From Alkalibacterium subtropicum (lineage in GTDB: Bacteria > Bacillota > Bacilli > Lactobacillales > Carnobacteriaceae_A), in the NCBI RefSeq assembly GCF_900112455.1, contig NZ_FOLT01000001.1, positions 1 through 64,000 on the forward strand: a DNA stretch of 64,000 bases, given 5' to 3'. Every line of letters begins with the position of its first letter. Positions within the stretch are counted from its first letter, which is position 1. Made by a program: the position numbers and the translations under genes. Positions 1 to 8,601 of this stretch are shown one piece after another. The notes under the pieces were generated by a model. The model searched no databases and was not told where the DNA came from. It saw only the letters and a program-made list of their open reading frames with translations.

Positions 1-75
<75 letters not shown>

Positions 76-101
76 TTTATATCAATTATTATTATTGGTA
101 T

Positions 102-190
102 GGGGAAGTACTCAAGTGGCTGAAGAGGCGCCCCTGCTAAGGGTGTAGGTCGGTTTAGCCGGCGCGAGGGTTCAAATCCCTCCTTCTCCG
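102..190 (+). tRNA. tRNA-Ser (GCT)
   Basis: Class II tRNA with a long variable arm and acceptor stem 102-108 pairing with 183-189. The anticodon is GCT, reading AGC and AGU serine codons. The discriminator base is G, as usual for serine tRNAs. CCA is not encoded. Confidence 0.95.
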
Positions 191-207
191 TTTTTTTATA
201 TTAGCAA

Positions 208-279
208 GGCCCCTTGGTCAAGCGGTTAAGACACCGCCCTTTCACGGCGGTAACACGGGTTCGAATCCCGTAGGGGTCA
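208..279 (+). tRNA. tRNA-Glu (TTC)
   Basis: Acceptor stem 208-214 pairs with 272-278, and the anticodon loop CTTTCAC carries TTC for glutamate. The discriminator is A. CCA is not encoded. Confidence 0.95.
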
Positions 280-315
280 TGATACAGCACAGAATGTGTT
301 GTTTAGTAGTATAAC

Positions 316-405
316 GGAGGATTACCCAAGTCCGGCTTAAGGGAACGGTCTTGAAAACCGTCAGGCGTGTCAAAGCGCGCGTGGGTTCGAATCCCACATC
401 CTCCT
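316..405 (+). tRNA. tRNA-Ser (TGA)
   Basis: Class II tRNA with a long variable arm and acceptor stem 316-322 perfectly paired with 398-404. The anticodon is TGA, reading UCA and related serine codons. The base after the acceptor stem is T, whereas bacterial serine tRNAs normally have G there. CCA is not encoded. Confidence 0.94.
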
Positions 406-489
406 TTATCATGGTTGTTGCTTCTTCTGAAGATTACAAACATGATACACTTGGACGTTAGTCCACAGTGTTACTTTTAAGCATTTCAA

Positions 490-562
490 GGTCCCGTAGT
501 GTAGCGGTTATCACGCCTGCCTGTCACGCAGGAGATCGCGGGTTCGATTCCCGTCGGGACCG
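490..562 (+). tRNA. tRNA-Asp (GTC)
   Basis: Acceptor stem 490-496 pairs with 555-561. The anticodon loop CTGTCAC gives GTC for aspartate. The discriminator is G, an aspartate identity element. CCA is not encoded. Confidence 0.95.
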
Positions 563-583
563 TTAGTTATGAATAAACCTATT

Positions 584-656
584 GGCGCAGTAGCTCAGTT
601 GGTAGAGCAACGGATTGAAGCTCCGTGTGTCGGCAGTTCGACTCTGTCCTGCGCCA
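584..656 (+). tRNA. tRNA-Phe (GAA)
   Basis: Acceptor stem 584-590 pairs with 649-655. The anticodon loop TTGAAGC carries GAA for phenylalanine and the discriminator is A. CCA is not encoded. It is the last tRNA before the operon terminator. Confidence 0.94.
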
Positions 657-666
657 TCATACAAAA

Positions 667-712
667 ACGACGACAGTAACTGGCAACTAGCCACTTACTG
701 TCGTCGTTTTTT
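667..712 (+). terminator. tRNA operon terminator, probably bidirectional
   Basis: A long inverted repeat, ACGACGACAGTAA against TTACTGTCGTCGT, is followed by a T run on the plus strand. It is preceded by an A run, which becomes a T run on the other strand. It can therefore end both the tRNA operon and the convergent gene whose stop codon is at 718. Confidence 0.9.
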
Positions 713-717
713 GCATT

Positions 718-1221
718 TTAAGGATTGCTTTTTCGTTTTAGGTAGCGTTTAGAGATTGCTGTGATTAGGCAAACTGTTGTTATAACTGAAGCTATACTTA
801 AAGTTACTGATAACGATAAATAACGAACCTGAAGATAATAGGATAATAGGTTGAAGATGATCACTGTAACGTATGAGTACAGGAAAGTATAAAGTTGCTG
901 TAGCTTCATTGAATTGAAAATTGTTTTTGTCTGGATAAAGAATGTCAGAATAAGGAAGATAGGCAAGATAAAGAAAGAAAAACTTATACTGAGATAAAGT
1001 AAAATGACTAAATGGATCAATATAATGACCGCTGTTACTTTTTTAGATCGATGATAATCATCTGAGTGCTTTAGCCAGACTTGTGTAGACGTATAGATCA
1101 GCAAAACAACAAAAGGCAGCAACACAATATTAGTTTGAAGGTATGCAAAAAGAGCACCTACACTTGTTGAGGTTAGTGGATAGAGTTTGTCGAATGCGGT
1201 TGAGGTTTTGTATCGAGTCAT
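718..1221 (-). CDS. small integral membrane protein, function unknown
   Basis: I do not recognise this 167-residue protein. It has about four hydrophobic segments (near residues 30-47, 62-100 as a long double span, 113-130 and 135-155) and a basic C-terminal tail, so it is very likely an inner-membrane protein. The ATG at 1221 has a GGAAG ribosome site about eight bases upstream on the minus strand. It is the only gene on the minus strand in the first 35 kb, converging on the tRNA operon and diverging from metK. No enzymatic motif is visible. Coding is supported by the start signal, the membrane-protein composition and the shared terminator, but the function cannot be named. Confidence 0.7.
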   Translation of the reverse strand: MTRYKTSTAFDKLYPLTSTSVGALFAYLQTNIVLLPFVVLLIYTSTQVWLKHSDDYHRSKKVTAVIILIHLVILLYLSISFSFFILPIFLILTFFIQTKTIFNSMKLQQLYTFLYSYVTVIIFNLLSYYLQVRYLSLSVTLSIASVITTVCLITAISKRYLKRKSNP

Positions 1222-1339
1222 GTGGTCACTACTTCCAATAGAACTTGTTTTAACTGTTGCCTTATTTTACCATATTTTTCAGTTAAATAATAAGGCGTTT
1301 GAATAACAAATCTTATCTAAATTTCAATGAATATTGGCG

Positions 1340-1345
1340 TATAAT
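1340..1345 (+). promoter_or_regulatory. probable metK promoter -10 box
   Basis: A perfect TATAAT lies about 16 bases before the SMK-box helix. The -35 region is AT-rich and poorly matched, so the exact promoter is uncertain. Confidence 0.5.
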
Positions 1346-1360
1346 ATGTTAAAATGGTAG

Positions 1361-1432
1361 AGGTTTACAATGAATTCCCGATAGGACGGCCACAACCGGT
1401 CGGAAGCCTTGTAACCGCAAATTAAGGGGGAA
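1361..1432 (+). promoter_or_regulatory. SMK-box (SAM-III) riboswitch of metK
   Basis: The leader has the SMK-box layout. An upstream strand GTTTACAA (1363-1370) can pair with CTTGTAAC (1408-1415), an internal hairpin lies between them, and the element ends in a G-rich Shine-Dalgarno run (1424-1430) seven bases before the metK ATG. In the known family, SAM binding closes the structure so that the Shine-Dalgarno is sequestered and metK translation stops when SAM is plentiful. The class is known from Lactobacillales metK genes. Assignment is from motif recognition, not a covariance-model search. Confidence 0.88.
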
Positions 1433-1437
1433 TAATA

Positions 1438-2625
1438 ATGACAGAAAAAAGACTATTTACTTCTGAATCAGTTACTGAAGGACATCCAGACAAAATAGCA
1501 GACCAAATCAGTGATGCTATTTTAGATGAGATCTTGATTAAGGATCCGGAAGCTCGAGTCGCTTGTGAAACGATAGTGACGACAGGCCTTGTGCTGATAG
1601 CGGGAGAAATCCGGACAGAAACTTATGTAGACATGCAGAAAGTTGCCAGAGACACGATTAGAGAAATCGGTTATACGCGTGCTAAATATGGCTTTGATGC
1701 GGATACGTGTGCGGTACTCGTTTCAATTGATGATCAGTCTCCTGACATTGCAGTGGGTGTCGATGATTCTGTGGAGTACAAATCTAAAGTGCATGATGAA
1801 TTGGATAAAATTGGAGCCGGAGATCAGGGTCTGATGTTTGGCTATGCAACAAATGAAACTGAAGAGCTGATGCCTTTACCTATCTCTTTAAGTCATAAAT
1901 TAACCAAACAGCTTGCCACAGTCAGAAAAACGAAGGAATTGAAGTATCTCAGGCCTGATGGTAAAGCACAAGTGACCGTAGAGTATGATGAAGACGATAA
2001 ACCCTTACGTGTAGATGCTATTGTCATCAGTACACAGCATCATCCAGATATCACTTATGATCGTCTTAAAGAAGACATTTTAGAAAAAGTGATTAGACCC
2101 GTTATTCCTGGAGATTACCTTGACGAAAATACGAAATATTATATCAATCCAACCGGTCGATTTGTGATTGGCGGTCCTCAGGGTGATGCTGGCTTGACTG
2201 GGAGAAAAATCATCGTGGATACTTATGGGGGATATGCTCGTCATGGCGGTGGAGCATTCTCCGGGAAAGACGCTACGAAAGTCGATCGCTCTGCAAGTTA
2301 TGCTGCAAGGTATATCGCCAAGAATATTGTTGCTGCAGATCTGGCAGATAAAGTCGAAGTGCAGTTGGCTTATGCAATCGGTGTTGCTCAACCAGTATCG
2401 ATTTCCATCGATACTTTTGAAACAGGTAAGGTTACCAATAGGGTACTGATCAATGCTGTACGAGATATATTTGATTTAAGGCCAGCCGGAATCATCCAGA
2501 TGCTTGACCTGAAACGTCCTATTTACAGACAGACGGCTGCTTACGGTCATTTTGGCAGAACTGACATTGCACTTCCATGGGAAGAGACAGATAAAGTAGA
2601 TGAACTGATCCGCTTCGTAAAATAA
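1438..2625 (+). CDS. metK: S-adenosylmethionine synthase
   Basis: Makes SAM, the main methyl donor, from methionine and ATP in the cytoplasm. The 395-residue length is typical. Visible signatures are GHPDK (residues 15-19) in the N-terminal ATP/methionine site, GAGDQG (126-131) and the glycine-rich phosphate-binding segment GGGAFSGKD (270-278). The ATG at 1438 follows a strong AAGGGGG ribosome site that is part of the SMK-box riboswitch, so translation should be repressed by its own product. It is a single-gene unit closed by a hairpin terminator at 2640. Confidence 0.98.
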   Translation: MTEKRLFTSESVTEGHPDKIADQISDAILDEILIKDPEARVACETIVTTGLVLIAGEIRTETYVDMQKVARDTIREIGYTRAKYGFDADTCAVLVSIDDQSPDIAVGVDDSVEYKSKVHDELDKIGAGDQGLMFGYATNETEELMPLPISLSHKLTKQLATVRKTKELKYLRPDGKAQVTVEYDEDDKPLRVDAIVISTQHHPDITYDRLKEDILEKVIRPVIPGDYLDENTKYYINPTGRFVIGGPQGDAGLTGRKIIVDTYGGYARHGGGAFSGKDATKVDRSASYAARYIAKNIVAADLADKVEVQLAYAIGVAQPVSISIDTFETGKVTNRVLINAVRDIFDLRPAGIIQMLDLKRPIYRQTAAYGHFGRTDIALPWEETDKVDELIRFVK

Positions 2626-2639
2626 TACTACTGAAAAAT

Positions 2640-2671
2640 ACGGGATTTCATAAGAAATCTCGTTTTTTTTT
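2640..2671 (+). terminator. metK terminator
   Basis: Ten-base stem ACGGGATTTC with GAAATCTCGT (one G-U pair), a short ATAA loop and a run of nine T. Confidence 0.9.
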
Positions 2672-2716
2672 AGCACTATAGCTCGAATTAGGACCAGATC
2701 GTCAACGGAGGAAAAA

Positions 2717-3973
2717 ATGATAAAATTGCAACAAGGGATAGTCTTGCATATTTTGCCTACATCGAAATTCAAGACTATATCGATTCAGCTTCGGTTCAGA
2801 GCACCCCTTCAAGCTGATATAATAACTAAACGAACGCTTTTAGCCAATATGCTGGAAGTTAACAGTAAATATTATCCTACGCAGATAGATTTCAGGAAAA
2901 AATTAAGCGAGTTGTATGGAGCAACTTTCTTCACTGATGTTGCTAGATATGGCAATTATCATGTTTTGTCTCTGAACGTGGATTGTGTAGATGAGAAAAT
3001 CATTCAGAAGAATGGCATTTTTAAAGAAGTCATGACATTTATACACCAGGCAATATTTGTGCCGAATGTCTGTCATGGAAAATTTCATGAGGCAACTTTC
3101 GCTAGAGAAGTGGAAAACTTACGAGATGATTATTTATCGCGGTACGATGATAAAGCAGTATATGCGGATGATAAATTAAATGCCTTGTATTTTGACTTAC
3201 CTGAGCATCAAATGCTGAGCTACGGTCAAATCTCTGATTTAAATGATACCACCTCATCAGAAACTTATGAGACGTATCTAAGAATGATCAAGGAAGATCA
3301 GATCGATATTTTTATCGTCGGGAATGTGACTGAAGAAGAAGTCATTCTATTCATGCAGTCTTTTGATTTTTCTCCGAGAGTACCTTTGAGACGTGACCCT
3401 TTTTACCTTAGAGATAACTCTTCAAAAATCAGAGAAGAAACAGAAAGACAGGAAATCAATCAGACCATACTGACTATGGGGTTCACGACTCCGGTATATT
3501 ATCATGGTAACTATTATTATGCAGGTTTAGTATTCAATGGCTTGTTTGGTGGGATGACTCATTCAAAACTTTTTCAGACTGTAAGAGAAGAAGAAAATAT
3601 CGCCTATGCTATATCAAGTGACATCGATGCTTTTAGAGGCCTGTTATCTGTGGAAGCGGGTATCGACTACAAGGATATAAAAAAAACACAGTCACTTATA
3701 ATACAGAAGCTGCAAGAGATCCAAGAGGGTCACTTTACAGATGATGAGCTATTTCAGACAAAAGAGCTGTTGAAGAGTGAACTGCATCAAATCGATGATT
3801 CTCCCCATGCAATGATCGAGAATCGTTACAGTTTATCTTTGATTGAACAGAACGACTTGACTATCGATGACTGGATCGAAAGGATTGACGGTGTGAAAAG
3901 AGAAGAAGTCGCTCTTTTGGCACAACTGATAAATCTTAAAGCGATATTTAAGTTAATTGGAGAGAACAACTAG
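2717..3973 (+). CDS. ymfF: M16-family peptidase-like protein YmfF (EF-P modification-associated)
   Basis: A 418-residue M16 (insulinase-like) homologue and partner of the following ymfH. The N-terminal zinc motif HxxEH is absent: the matching region near residues 35-45 reads LLANMLEVN. This should therefore be the non-catalytic half of a heterodimer, as usual for this family. In Bacillus the ymfF-ymfH pair is linked to the aminopentanol modification of elongation factor P, so that role here is inferred. A GGAGG ribosome site ends five bases before the ATG. The reading frame ends one base into the start codon of ymfH. Confidence 0.88.
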   Translation: MIKLQQGIVLHILPTSKFKTISIQLRFRAPLQADIITKRTLLANMLEVNSKYYPTQIDFRKKLSELYGATFFTDVARYGNYHVLSLNVDCVDEKIIQKNGIFKEVMTFIHQAIFVPNVCHGKFHEATFAREVENLRDDYLSRYDDKAVYADDKLNALYFDLPEHQMLSYGQISDLNDTTSSETYETYLRMIKEDQIDIFIVGNVTEEEVILFMQSFDFSPRVPLRRDPFYLRDNSSKIREETERQEINQTILTMGFTTPVYYHGNYYYAGLVFNGLFGGMTHSKLFQTVREEENIAYAISSDIDAFRGLLSVEAGIDYKDIKKTQSLIIQKLQEIQEGHFTDDELFQTKELLKSELHQIDDSPHAMIENRYSLSLIEQNDLTIDDWIERIDGVKREEVALLAQLINLKAIFKLIGENN

Positions 3974-5265
3974 TGGATATGAAGACATATAAAGAATTAA
4001 ATGAAGTGATTTATAGTGATAGATTAAAAAACGGTTTGACTGTCAAAATGATACCGAAAAAGGGGTATCATAGTGTTTATGCCGTGTTGTTCACTGAATT
4101 CGGGTCTATCGATCATGAATTTATACCAAGAGGAGAAAAAAAGTATCAAACGTTTCCTTACGGTGTTGCGCATTTTCTGGAACATAAACTTTTTGAGACA
4201 AGAGCAGGAGATATCTCACAAGTTTTCTCAGCTCAAGGCGCTTCGATCAATGCCTATACGAGTAATACGAAGACCGTTTTTCTGTGTTCATTCACAAAAA
4301 ACAAAAGACAAAATATAGAAACACTGCTGGATTTTGTGCAAGAGCCTTTTTTCAGTGATCAGTCAGTAGAAGATGAAAAAAGTATAATATCCCAGGAGAT
4401 TCTGATGTATAAAGATGATCCTGACTGGATTCTGACCCAGGGACTGATCGAAAATCTCTACCCTGATCATCCGGTCCGCATTGATGTGGCAGGGACATCT
4501 GAAAGTGTTGAATCCATAACCTTAGACATGCTGAATAAGAATTATCTGACATTTTATCATCCGGATAATCTGCAGATGGTTTTGGTCGGAAACATTGACC
4601 CTGTAGAAACGCTTCAATGGATCAAGCATAATCAGGGAAAGAAGTTTTATCCAAAGCCTATGAAGATAGAACGTATGATAAATACAAAGTCTGGCAAACC
4701 CGTCACAAAATCCAGAAACATCACTGTTTCCGTAAATCTTGCTAAGGTATCAGTTGGTGTAAAAGGTCACTGCTTTGAATTAGGTGAGAAAGAGGCTTTC
4801 CGTCATATTCTCTGCATGGAGATTCTTCTTGATCTGCTCTTTGGTGAAACGTCAGCAAATTATTTATCCTTATATGATAAAAATCTGATCGATGATAGTT
4901 TCAGTTATGATTATATTTTTGAAAGAGGATTTGATTATGTCAGTATAGGCGGAGATTCCAGGCTGCCGAAAGAACTGGCAGAAACCATCCAAACTATTCT
5001 TCTGAACAGCTCTCAAAATCCCGATATGACGCCAGCTCATTTTTCATTAGTAAAGAAAAAAATGATTGGAGAGTCCATTCAAAGTCTGAATTCTCTCGGA
5101 TATATTGCCCAAGAATTTGTTGATCAGCCTTTTTCTGAGCTTACTATTTTTGACTATCTATCCGTCTTAAAGAGCATTAGCTTTGAAGAACTGCAGCACG
5201 TTGCCAAGGATTTTTTTAGAGCGGATCAGATGTCTGTGTTCACTGTTGATCCAAAGAGGCAATGA
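3973..5265 (+). CDS. ymfH: M16-family zinc peptidase YmfH (EF-P modification-associated)
   Basis: This 430-residue protein keeps the inverted zinc motif HFLEH (His67, Glu70, His71), so it should be the catalytic partner of the motif-less ymfF product. The GTG start at 3973 overlaps the ymfF TAG stop by one base, indicating translational coupling. A GGAG lies about ten bases upstream, and an ATG at 3979 is an alternative. In Bacillus these genes are followed by the reductase gene ymfI and others before rodZ. Here ymfI is missing and rodZ comes next. Confidence 0.88.
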   Translation: MDMKTYKELNEVIYSDRLKNGLTVKMIPKKGYHSVYAVLFTEFGSIDHEFIPRGEKKYQTFPYGVAHFLEHKLFETRAGDISQVFSAQGASINAYTSNTKTVFLCSFTKNKRQNIETLLDFVQEPFFSDQSVEDEKSIISQEILMYKDDPDWILTQGLIENLYPDHPVRIDVAGTSESVESITLDMLNKNYLTFYHPDNLQMVLVGNIDPVETLQWIKHNQGKKFYPKPMKIERMINTKSGKPVTKSRNITVSVNLAKVSVGVKGHCFELGEKEAFRHILCMEILLDLLFGETSANYLSLYDKNLIDDSFSYDYIFERGFDYVSIGGDSRLPKELAETIQTILLNSSQNPDMTPAHFSLVKKKMIGESIQSLNSLGYIAQEFVDQPFSELTIFDYLSVLKSISFEELQHVAKDFFRADQMSVFTVDPKRQ

Positions 5266-5391
5266 TGTGCATGCATAGGGTAGAATGAAGATTCACTCAT
5301 CTGCGAACAATTATAAAATAATGTAAAACAAATTTAAAAAACGTTTAATCTTAATCCTTTGGATACTCTATACTCGCTTAATCTCGTATGG

Positions 5392-5397
5392 TATACT
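5392..5397 (+). promoter_or_regulatory. probable rodZ promoter -10 box
   Basis: TATACT about 100 bases before rodZ in an otherwise gene-free 228-base gap. A weak hairpin (GATCC with GGATC) and a T run at about 5408-5435 follow and could attenuate transcription. The -35 box is not clear. Confidence 0.4.
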
Positions 5398-5493
5398 TTG
5401 AGGGATGGGATCCAACTAAAGGGATCTTTTTATCGATATTTTTTCTCAATCAAATTATTTCGTTAAAGTATTAGGCTAGGTAGGTGAAATCGA

Positions 5494-6405
5494 TTGAACG
5501 AAATAGGAGATAGACTTAAAGAAGCAAGAAAAGCTAAAGGCTATACGCTTGATGATCTACAACAAAAAACTAAAATTCAAAAACGTTATTTAATTGCGGT
5601 CGAAGAAGGAAACCTTGAGGTGTTGCCAGGTAATTTTTATGCCCGCGCCTTTATAAAACAGTATGCTGACTCTGTCGGTTTAAATGGTGAAGATCTGATT
5701 AAAGAACACATGGATGCATTACCTCAAACAAGTAACAGCAGCTATTCAAAAAGTGTGCATAAGGCTCAGACACGATCAAAAACAAAAAACAGTGGATTTT
5801 TTGCTACTTTAAAAGACAGTCTTCCTACACTGCTCATCATTCTGCTGGTTATAGCCATTATATTTGCTATATACTTGGCAATAACAACGGGTGATGATTC
5901 TGATCTTGACTCTTTTATCAATGAAGATCAACCGTCTACAATTATAGAAGTCGATGATAACGAAGAAGCAGTCAGCGATCAGGATGAAGCAGCTGATGAT
6001 CAAGAAACGGCTGAAGAACAGACGGATGATACAGAAACCGCTGACGAAGAAGAATCAGTAGAAGATGTTGCAGAAAATCAGGAACAGGTGCTGACTGAAG
6101 TGAGCAGTACAGAAACTGCAACAACATATACTGTTTCCGGCCCCCGTCCATCTGAACAGACGATCGTTTTAACGGCAGAAGGTGGCCAGTCCTGGTCAAG
6201 TATCACTATCGATGGCGATACGGCTCAAGGTCTCATCGAAGATGGAGAAACATTGTCCGGTCCTGTAGATGAGAATGTATCCTCGATTTATATCGTGGTC
6301 GGTAATGCTCCAGTGACCACTATCGAGTTGAACGGACAGGAAGTCCCTTATAATACATCAGACGCCGAAGCCGTCAGACAAGAAGTGACCATTGAATTTG
6401 AATAA
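5494..6405 (+). CDS. rodZ: cytoskeletal/cell-shape protein RodZ
   Basis: RodZ links the MreB cytoskeleton to the cell-wall elongation machinery. Residues 1-75 form an XRE-like helix-turn-helix domain (IGDRLKEARKAKG start, then LEVLPGNFYARAFIKQYA). One membrane helix follows near residues 107-129, then an extracytoplasmic part ending in a beta-rich domain (about 200-303) like DUF4115. The linker at about 147-195 is almost entirely Asp, Glu, Gln, Ala and Thr, unusually acidic. The start codon is TTG, with a weak GGTG upstream. The neighbourhood (ymfFH upstream, pgsA-cinA-recA downstream) matches Bacillus, where the gene was ymfM. Confidence 0.92.
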   Translation: MNEIGDRLKEARKAKGYTLDDLQQKTKIQKRYLIAVEEGNLEVLPGNFYARAFIKQYADSVGLNGEDLIKEHMDALPQTSNSSYSKSVHKAQTRSKTKNSGFFATLKDSLPTLLIILLVIAIIFAIYLAITTGDDSDLDSFINEDQPSTIIEVDDNEEAVSDQDEAADDQETAEEQTDDTETADEEESVEDVAENQEQVLTEVSSTETATTYTVSGPRPSEQTIVLTAEGGQSWSSITIDGDTAQGLIEDGETLSGPVDENVSSIYIVVGNAPVTTIELNGQEVPYNTSDAEAVRQEVTIEFE

Positions 6406-6415
6406 TCATTATATT

Positions 6416-6454
6416 TAGACCAGTGTTTAACGTTTGACCACTGGTCTATTTTTT
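6416..6454 (+). terminator. rodZ terminator
   Basis: Stem TAGACCAGTG with CACTGGTCTA followed by a T run. It separates rodZ from pgsA. Confidence 0.88.
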
Positions 6455-6474
6455 AGGAATCAGGAGGTTTACCC

Positions 6475-7062
6475 GTGAATTTACCCAATAAAATAACACT
6501 TTTTCGTATTTTTTTAATTCCGATCTTTATACTTATTCTGGTTTTGCCCTTTGAATGGGGAACACTTGAAATATTGTCCTCGACCATAGAGATCGATCTG
6601 TTGGTTGCAGCTGTCGTATTTTCTGTCGCAAGCTTCACTGACTGGCTGGATGGCTACTTAGCAAGAAAGATGAACATTGTTTCAAATTTCGGCAAGTTTG
6701 CAGACCCTCTAGCAGATAAAATGCTGGTCATGACTGCGCTGGTCTTTTTAATCGAACTATCTTTAGCGCCTGCCTGGATCGTAGCGATCATTGTTTCCCG
6801 GGAACTGGCAGTGACCGGTCTCCGTCTGCTGCTGGTGGAACAGGGCGGACAGGTCATGGCGGCCGGATGGCCTGGCAAAATCAAAACGAACACACAGATG
6901 CTGGCTATCATCTTTCTGTTCTTGGATGATTTTCCGTTCGCTTTTACAGGTATTCCTGTCGGGATCTTATTATTATATATCTGCCTGTTTTTCACAATTT
7001 ATTCCGGAGTTTTATATTTCTACGAGGGACGTTTTGTCTTTAAAGGCACCTTCTCAAAATAA
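6475..7062 (+). CDS. pgsA: CDP-diacylglycerol--glycerol-3-phosphate 3-phosphatidyltransferase
   Basis: Makes phosphatidylglycerol phosphate, the committed step to phosphatidylglycerol, in the membrane. The 195-residue protein has several hydrophobic helices and the complete CDP-alcohol phosphotransferase motif: Asp59-Gly60, Ala63-Arg64, Gly73, Asp77 and Asp81. The start is GTG at 6475, eight bases after a strong AGGAGG. An intrinsic terminator follows, so the gene appears to be transcribed separately from cinA. Confidence 0.96.
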   Translation: MNLPNKITLFRIFLIPIFILILVLPFEWGTLEILSSTIEIDLLVAAVVFSVASFTDWLDGYLARKMNIVSNFGKFADPLADKMLVMTALVFLIELSLAPAWIVAIIVSRELAVTGLRLLLVEQGGQVMAAGWPGKIKTNTQMLAIIFLFLDDFPFAFTGIPVGILLLYICLFFTIYSGVLYFYEGRFVFKGTFSK

Positions 7063-7066
7063 TACC

Positions 7067-7118
7067 CACAAGCAAAAAAACTCAAAAAGTTTAAACTTTT
7101 TGAGTTTTTTTGTTTGTG
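7067..7118 (+). terminator. pgsA terminator (long palindrome)
   Basis: A very long inverted repeat centred on AGTTTAAACT. Its arms are rich in A on the left and T on the right, so it could stop transcription from either direction. Confidence 0.9.
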
Positions 7119-7210
7119 ATAGTTTATAGCATCTAATAATTTGAGCATATGCTAAAATAAAAAGTGAGAAATTATTTAATTGGACAATAGTTATATTAGG
7201 AGGAATCACA

Positions 7211-8467
7211 GTGCGAGCTGAAATCATTTCAATTGGAACGGAACTTTTACTTGGCCAGGTTGTGAATTCGAATGCTGCCTTTATCTCGCGGGAACTGGCT
7301 GCATTAGGAATAGAAGTTTATCATCATGTTACCGTTGGGGATAACGCTGATCGTCTGACTGAGGCGGTGCAGGCAGCAGAAAAACGAGCGGATCTCATTG
7401 TTCTGTCAGGAGGACTCGGTCCAACGGAAGATGATATAACAAAACAGACGATCGCCAAATATCTGAATGTGGATCTCCTCCTGCACGAAGAAACGGAAGA
7501 TAGAATCATAACATATCACAAGAATTCTGATTTTGAAATGCCGGAAAACAATCAGCTGCAGGCACTGATACTGGCTGAGTCCATACCTTTAAAAAATGAT
7601 ACTGGGCTTGCCGTTGGGATGATATTAGAGCGTGAAGACCATCAGTATGTTCTGCTGCCGGGCCCTCCAGATGAACTTCATCCAATGGTGGAAAATCATT
7701 TAAAAGACGAATTGATCAAACGCCTTCTGGATGAACAGGTTCTTGTTTCACGTGTCTTGCGTTTTTTCGGTATAACAGAAGCTCAGTTAGCTAAAAAAAT
7801 CGAACCCATCGTTAAAGCACAGACCAATCCTACAGTAGCTGTTTATGCAAATGAAGGGGAAATAACTGTGAGGATCACTGCACGGGCCAAAACAGAAGAA
7901 GAGGGCAACCGTTGTATTGATGAAATCGAATCCCTGATATTGGAACCTTTAACGGATTACTTTTTTGGATACGGGGAAAAACGATTAGCAGAAGCCGTCA
8001 GAGACTTACTGATAGAGCAGGGGTTGACTATTACTGCTGCAGAAAGCCTCACTGGAGGAGCATTTTTGAGCTCTATTACAGCGGATGTATCAGCTGGGTC
8101 GGTATTTGAGGGAGGGATAGTTACTTATAGTACAGAAAAAAAACAGAAAGTTCTAAATATATCAGCAGAAACAATTGAAAACTTTGGAGTGGTGAGCCCG
8201 GAATGTGCCATAGAGATGGCTGAAAATTCACGGAAAATGTTTAAAGCGGATATCGGTGTAGGGTTAACGGGAGTAGCCGGTCCGGGATCTTTAGAAGACC
8301 AGATACCCGGTACAGTCTATATTGGGCTGTCATATAAGGAAGACCCGCCATTTGCCAAGCGTTTCCACTTCGGCTATAAGCGTAATAAAAACCGCCAACT
8401 GGCTGTTTTGAATGCTCATGACATGGTAAGACGTTTAATCTTGGGAAAACCGGTAAAAAACGACTAA
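7211..8467 (+). CDS. cinA: CinA-like competence/damage-inducible protein
   Basis: The 418-residue protein has an N-terminal molybdopterin-binding-like domain (opening RAEIISIGTELLLGQ, with SGGLGPTEDD near residue 60) and a C-terminal nicotinamide-nucleotide amidase domain (AAESLTGG near residue 278, GVAGP near 356). Homologues act in pyridine-nucleotide salvage and are often co-regulated with recA in competent Gram-positives. The GTG at 7211 follows AGGAGGA. It sits directly before recA, but recA has its own promoter and LexA box. Confidence 0.95.
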   Translation: MRAEIISIGTELLLGQVVNSNAAFISRELAALGIEVYHHVTVGDNADRLTEAVQAAEKRADLIVLSGGLGPTEDDITKQTIAKYLNVDLLLHEETEDRIITYHKNSDFEMPENNQLQALILAESIPLKNDTGLAVGMILEREDHQYVLLPGPPDELHPMVENHLKDELIKRLLDEQVLVSRVLRFFGITEAQLAKKIEPIVKAQTNPTVAVYANEGEITVRITARAKTEEEGNRCIDEIESLILEPLTDYFFGYGEKRLAEAVRDLLIEQGLTITAAESLTGGAFLSSITADVSAGSVFEGGIVTYSTEKKQKVLNISAETIENFGVVSPECAIEMAENSRKMFKADIGVGLTGVAGPGSLEDQIPGTVYIGLSYKEDPPFAKRFHFGYKRNKNRQLAVLNAHDMVRRLILGKPVKND

Positions 8468-8489
8468 ATTATGACGAAAATCAGTAAAG

Positions 8490-8503
8490 CGAATAAATGT
8501 TCG
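8490..8503 (+). promoter_or_regulatory. LexA (DinR/SOS) box of recA
   Basis: The sequence CGAATAAATGTTCG matches the Gram-positive LexA consensus CGAACRNRYGTTYC except at one position in the left arm. It ends nine bases before the -35 box of the recA promoter, where LexA would block RNA polymerase. Confidence 0.75.
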
Positions 8504-8511
8504 AAAAACAC

Positions 8512-8540
8512 TTGATTTTTTTTGCACTGAAGCTTAAAAT
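8512..8540 (+). promoter_or_regulatory. recA promoter
   Basis: -35 TTGATT (8512-8517), a 17-base spacer and -10 TAAAAT (8535-8540), lying between the LexA box and the recA ribosome site. Confidence 0.75.
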
Positions 8541-8601
8541 ATAGAGAGTAAAGAACAAGAAAATCTCGTATTAGATAGTGATAATCGTAGGAGGAAAATA
8601 A

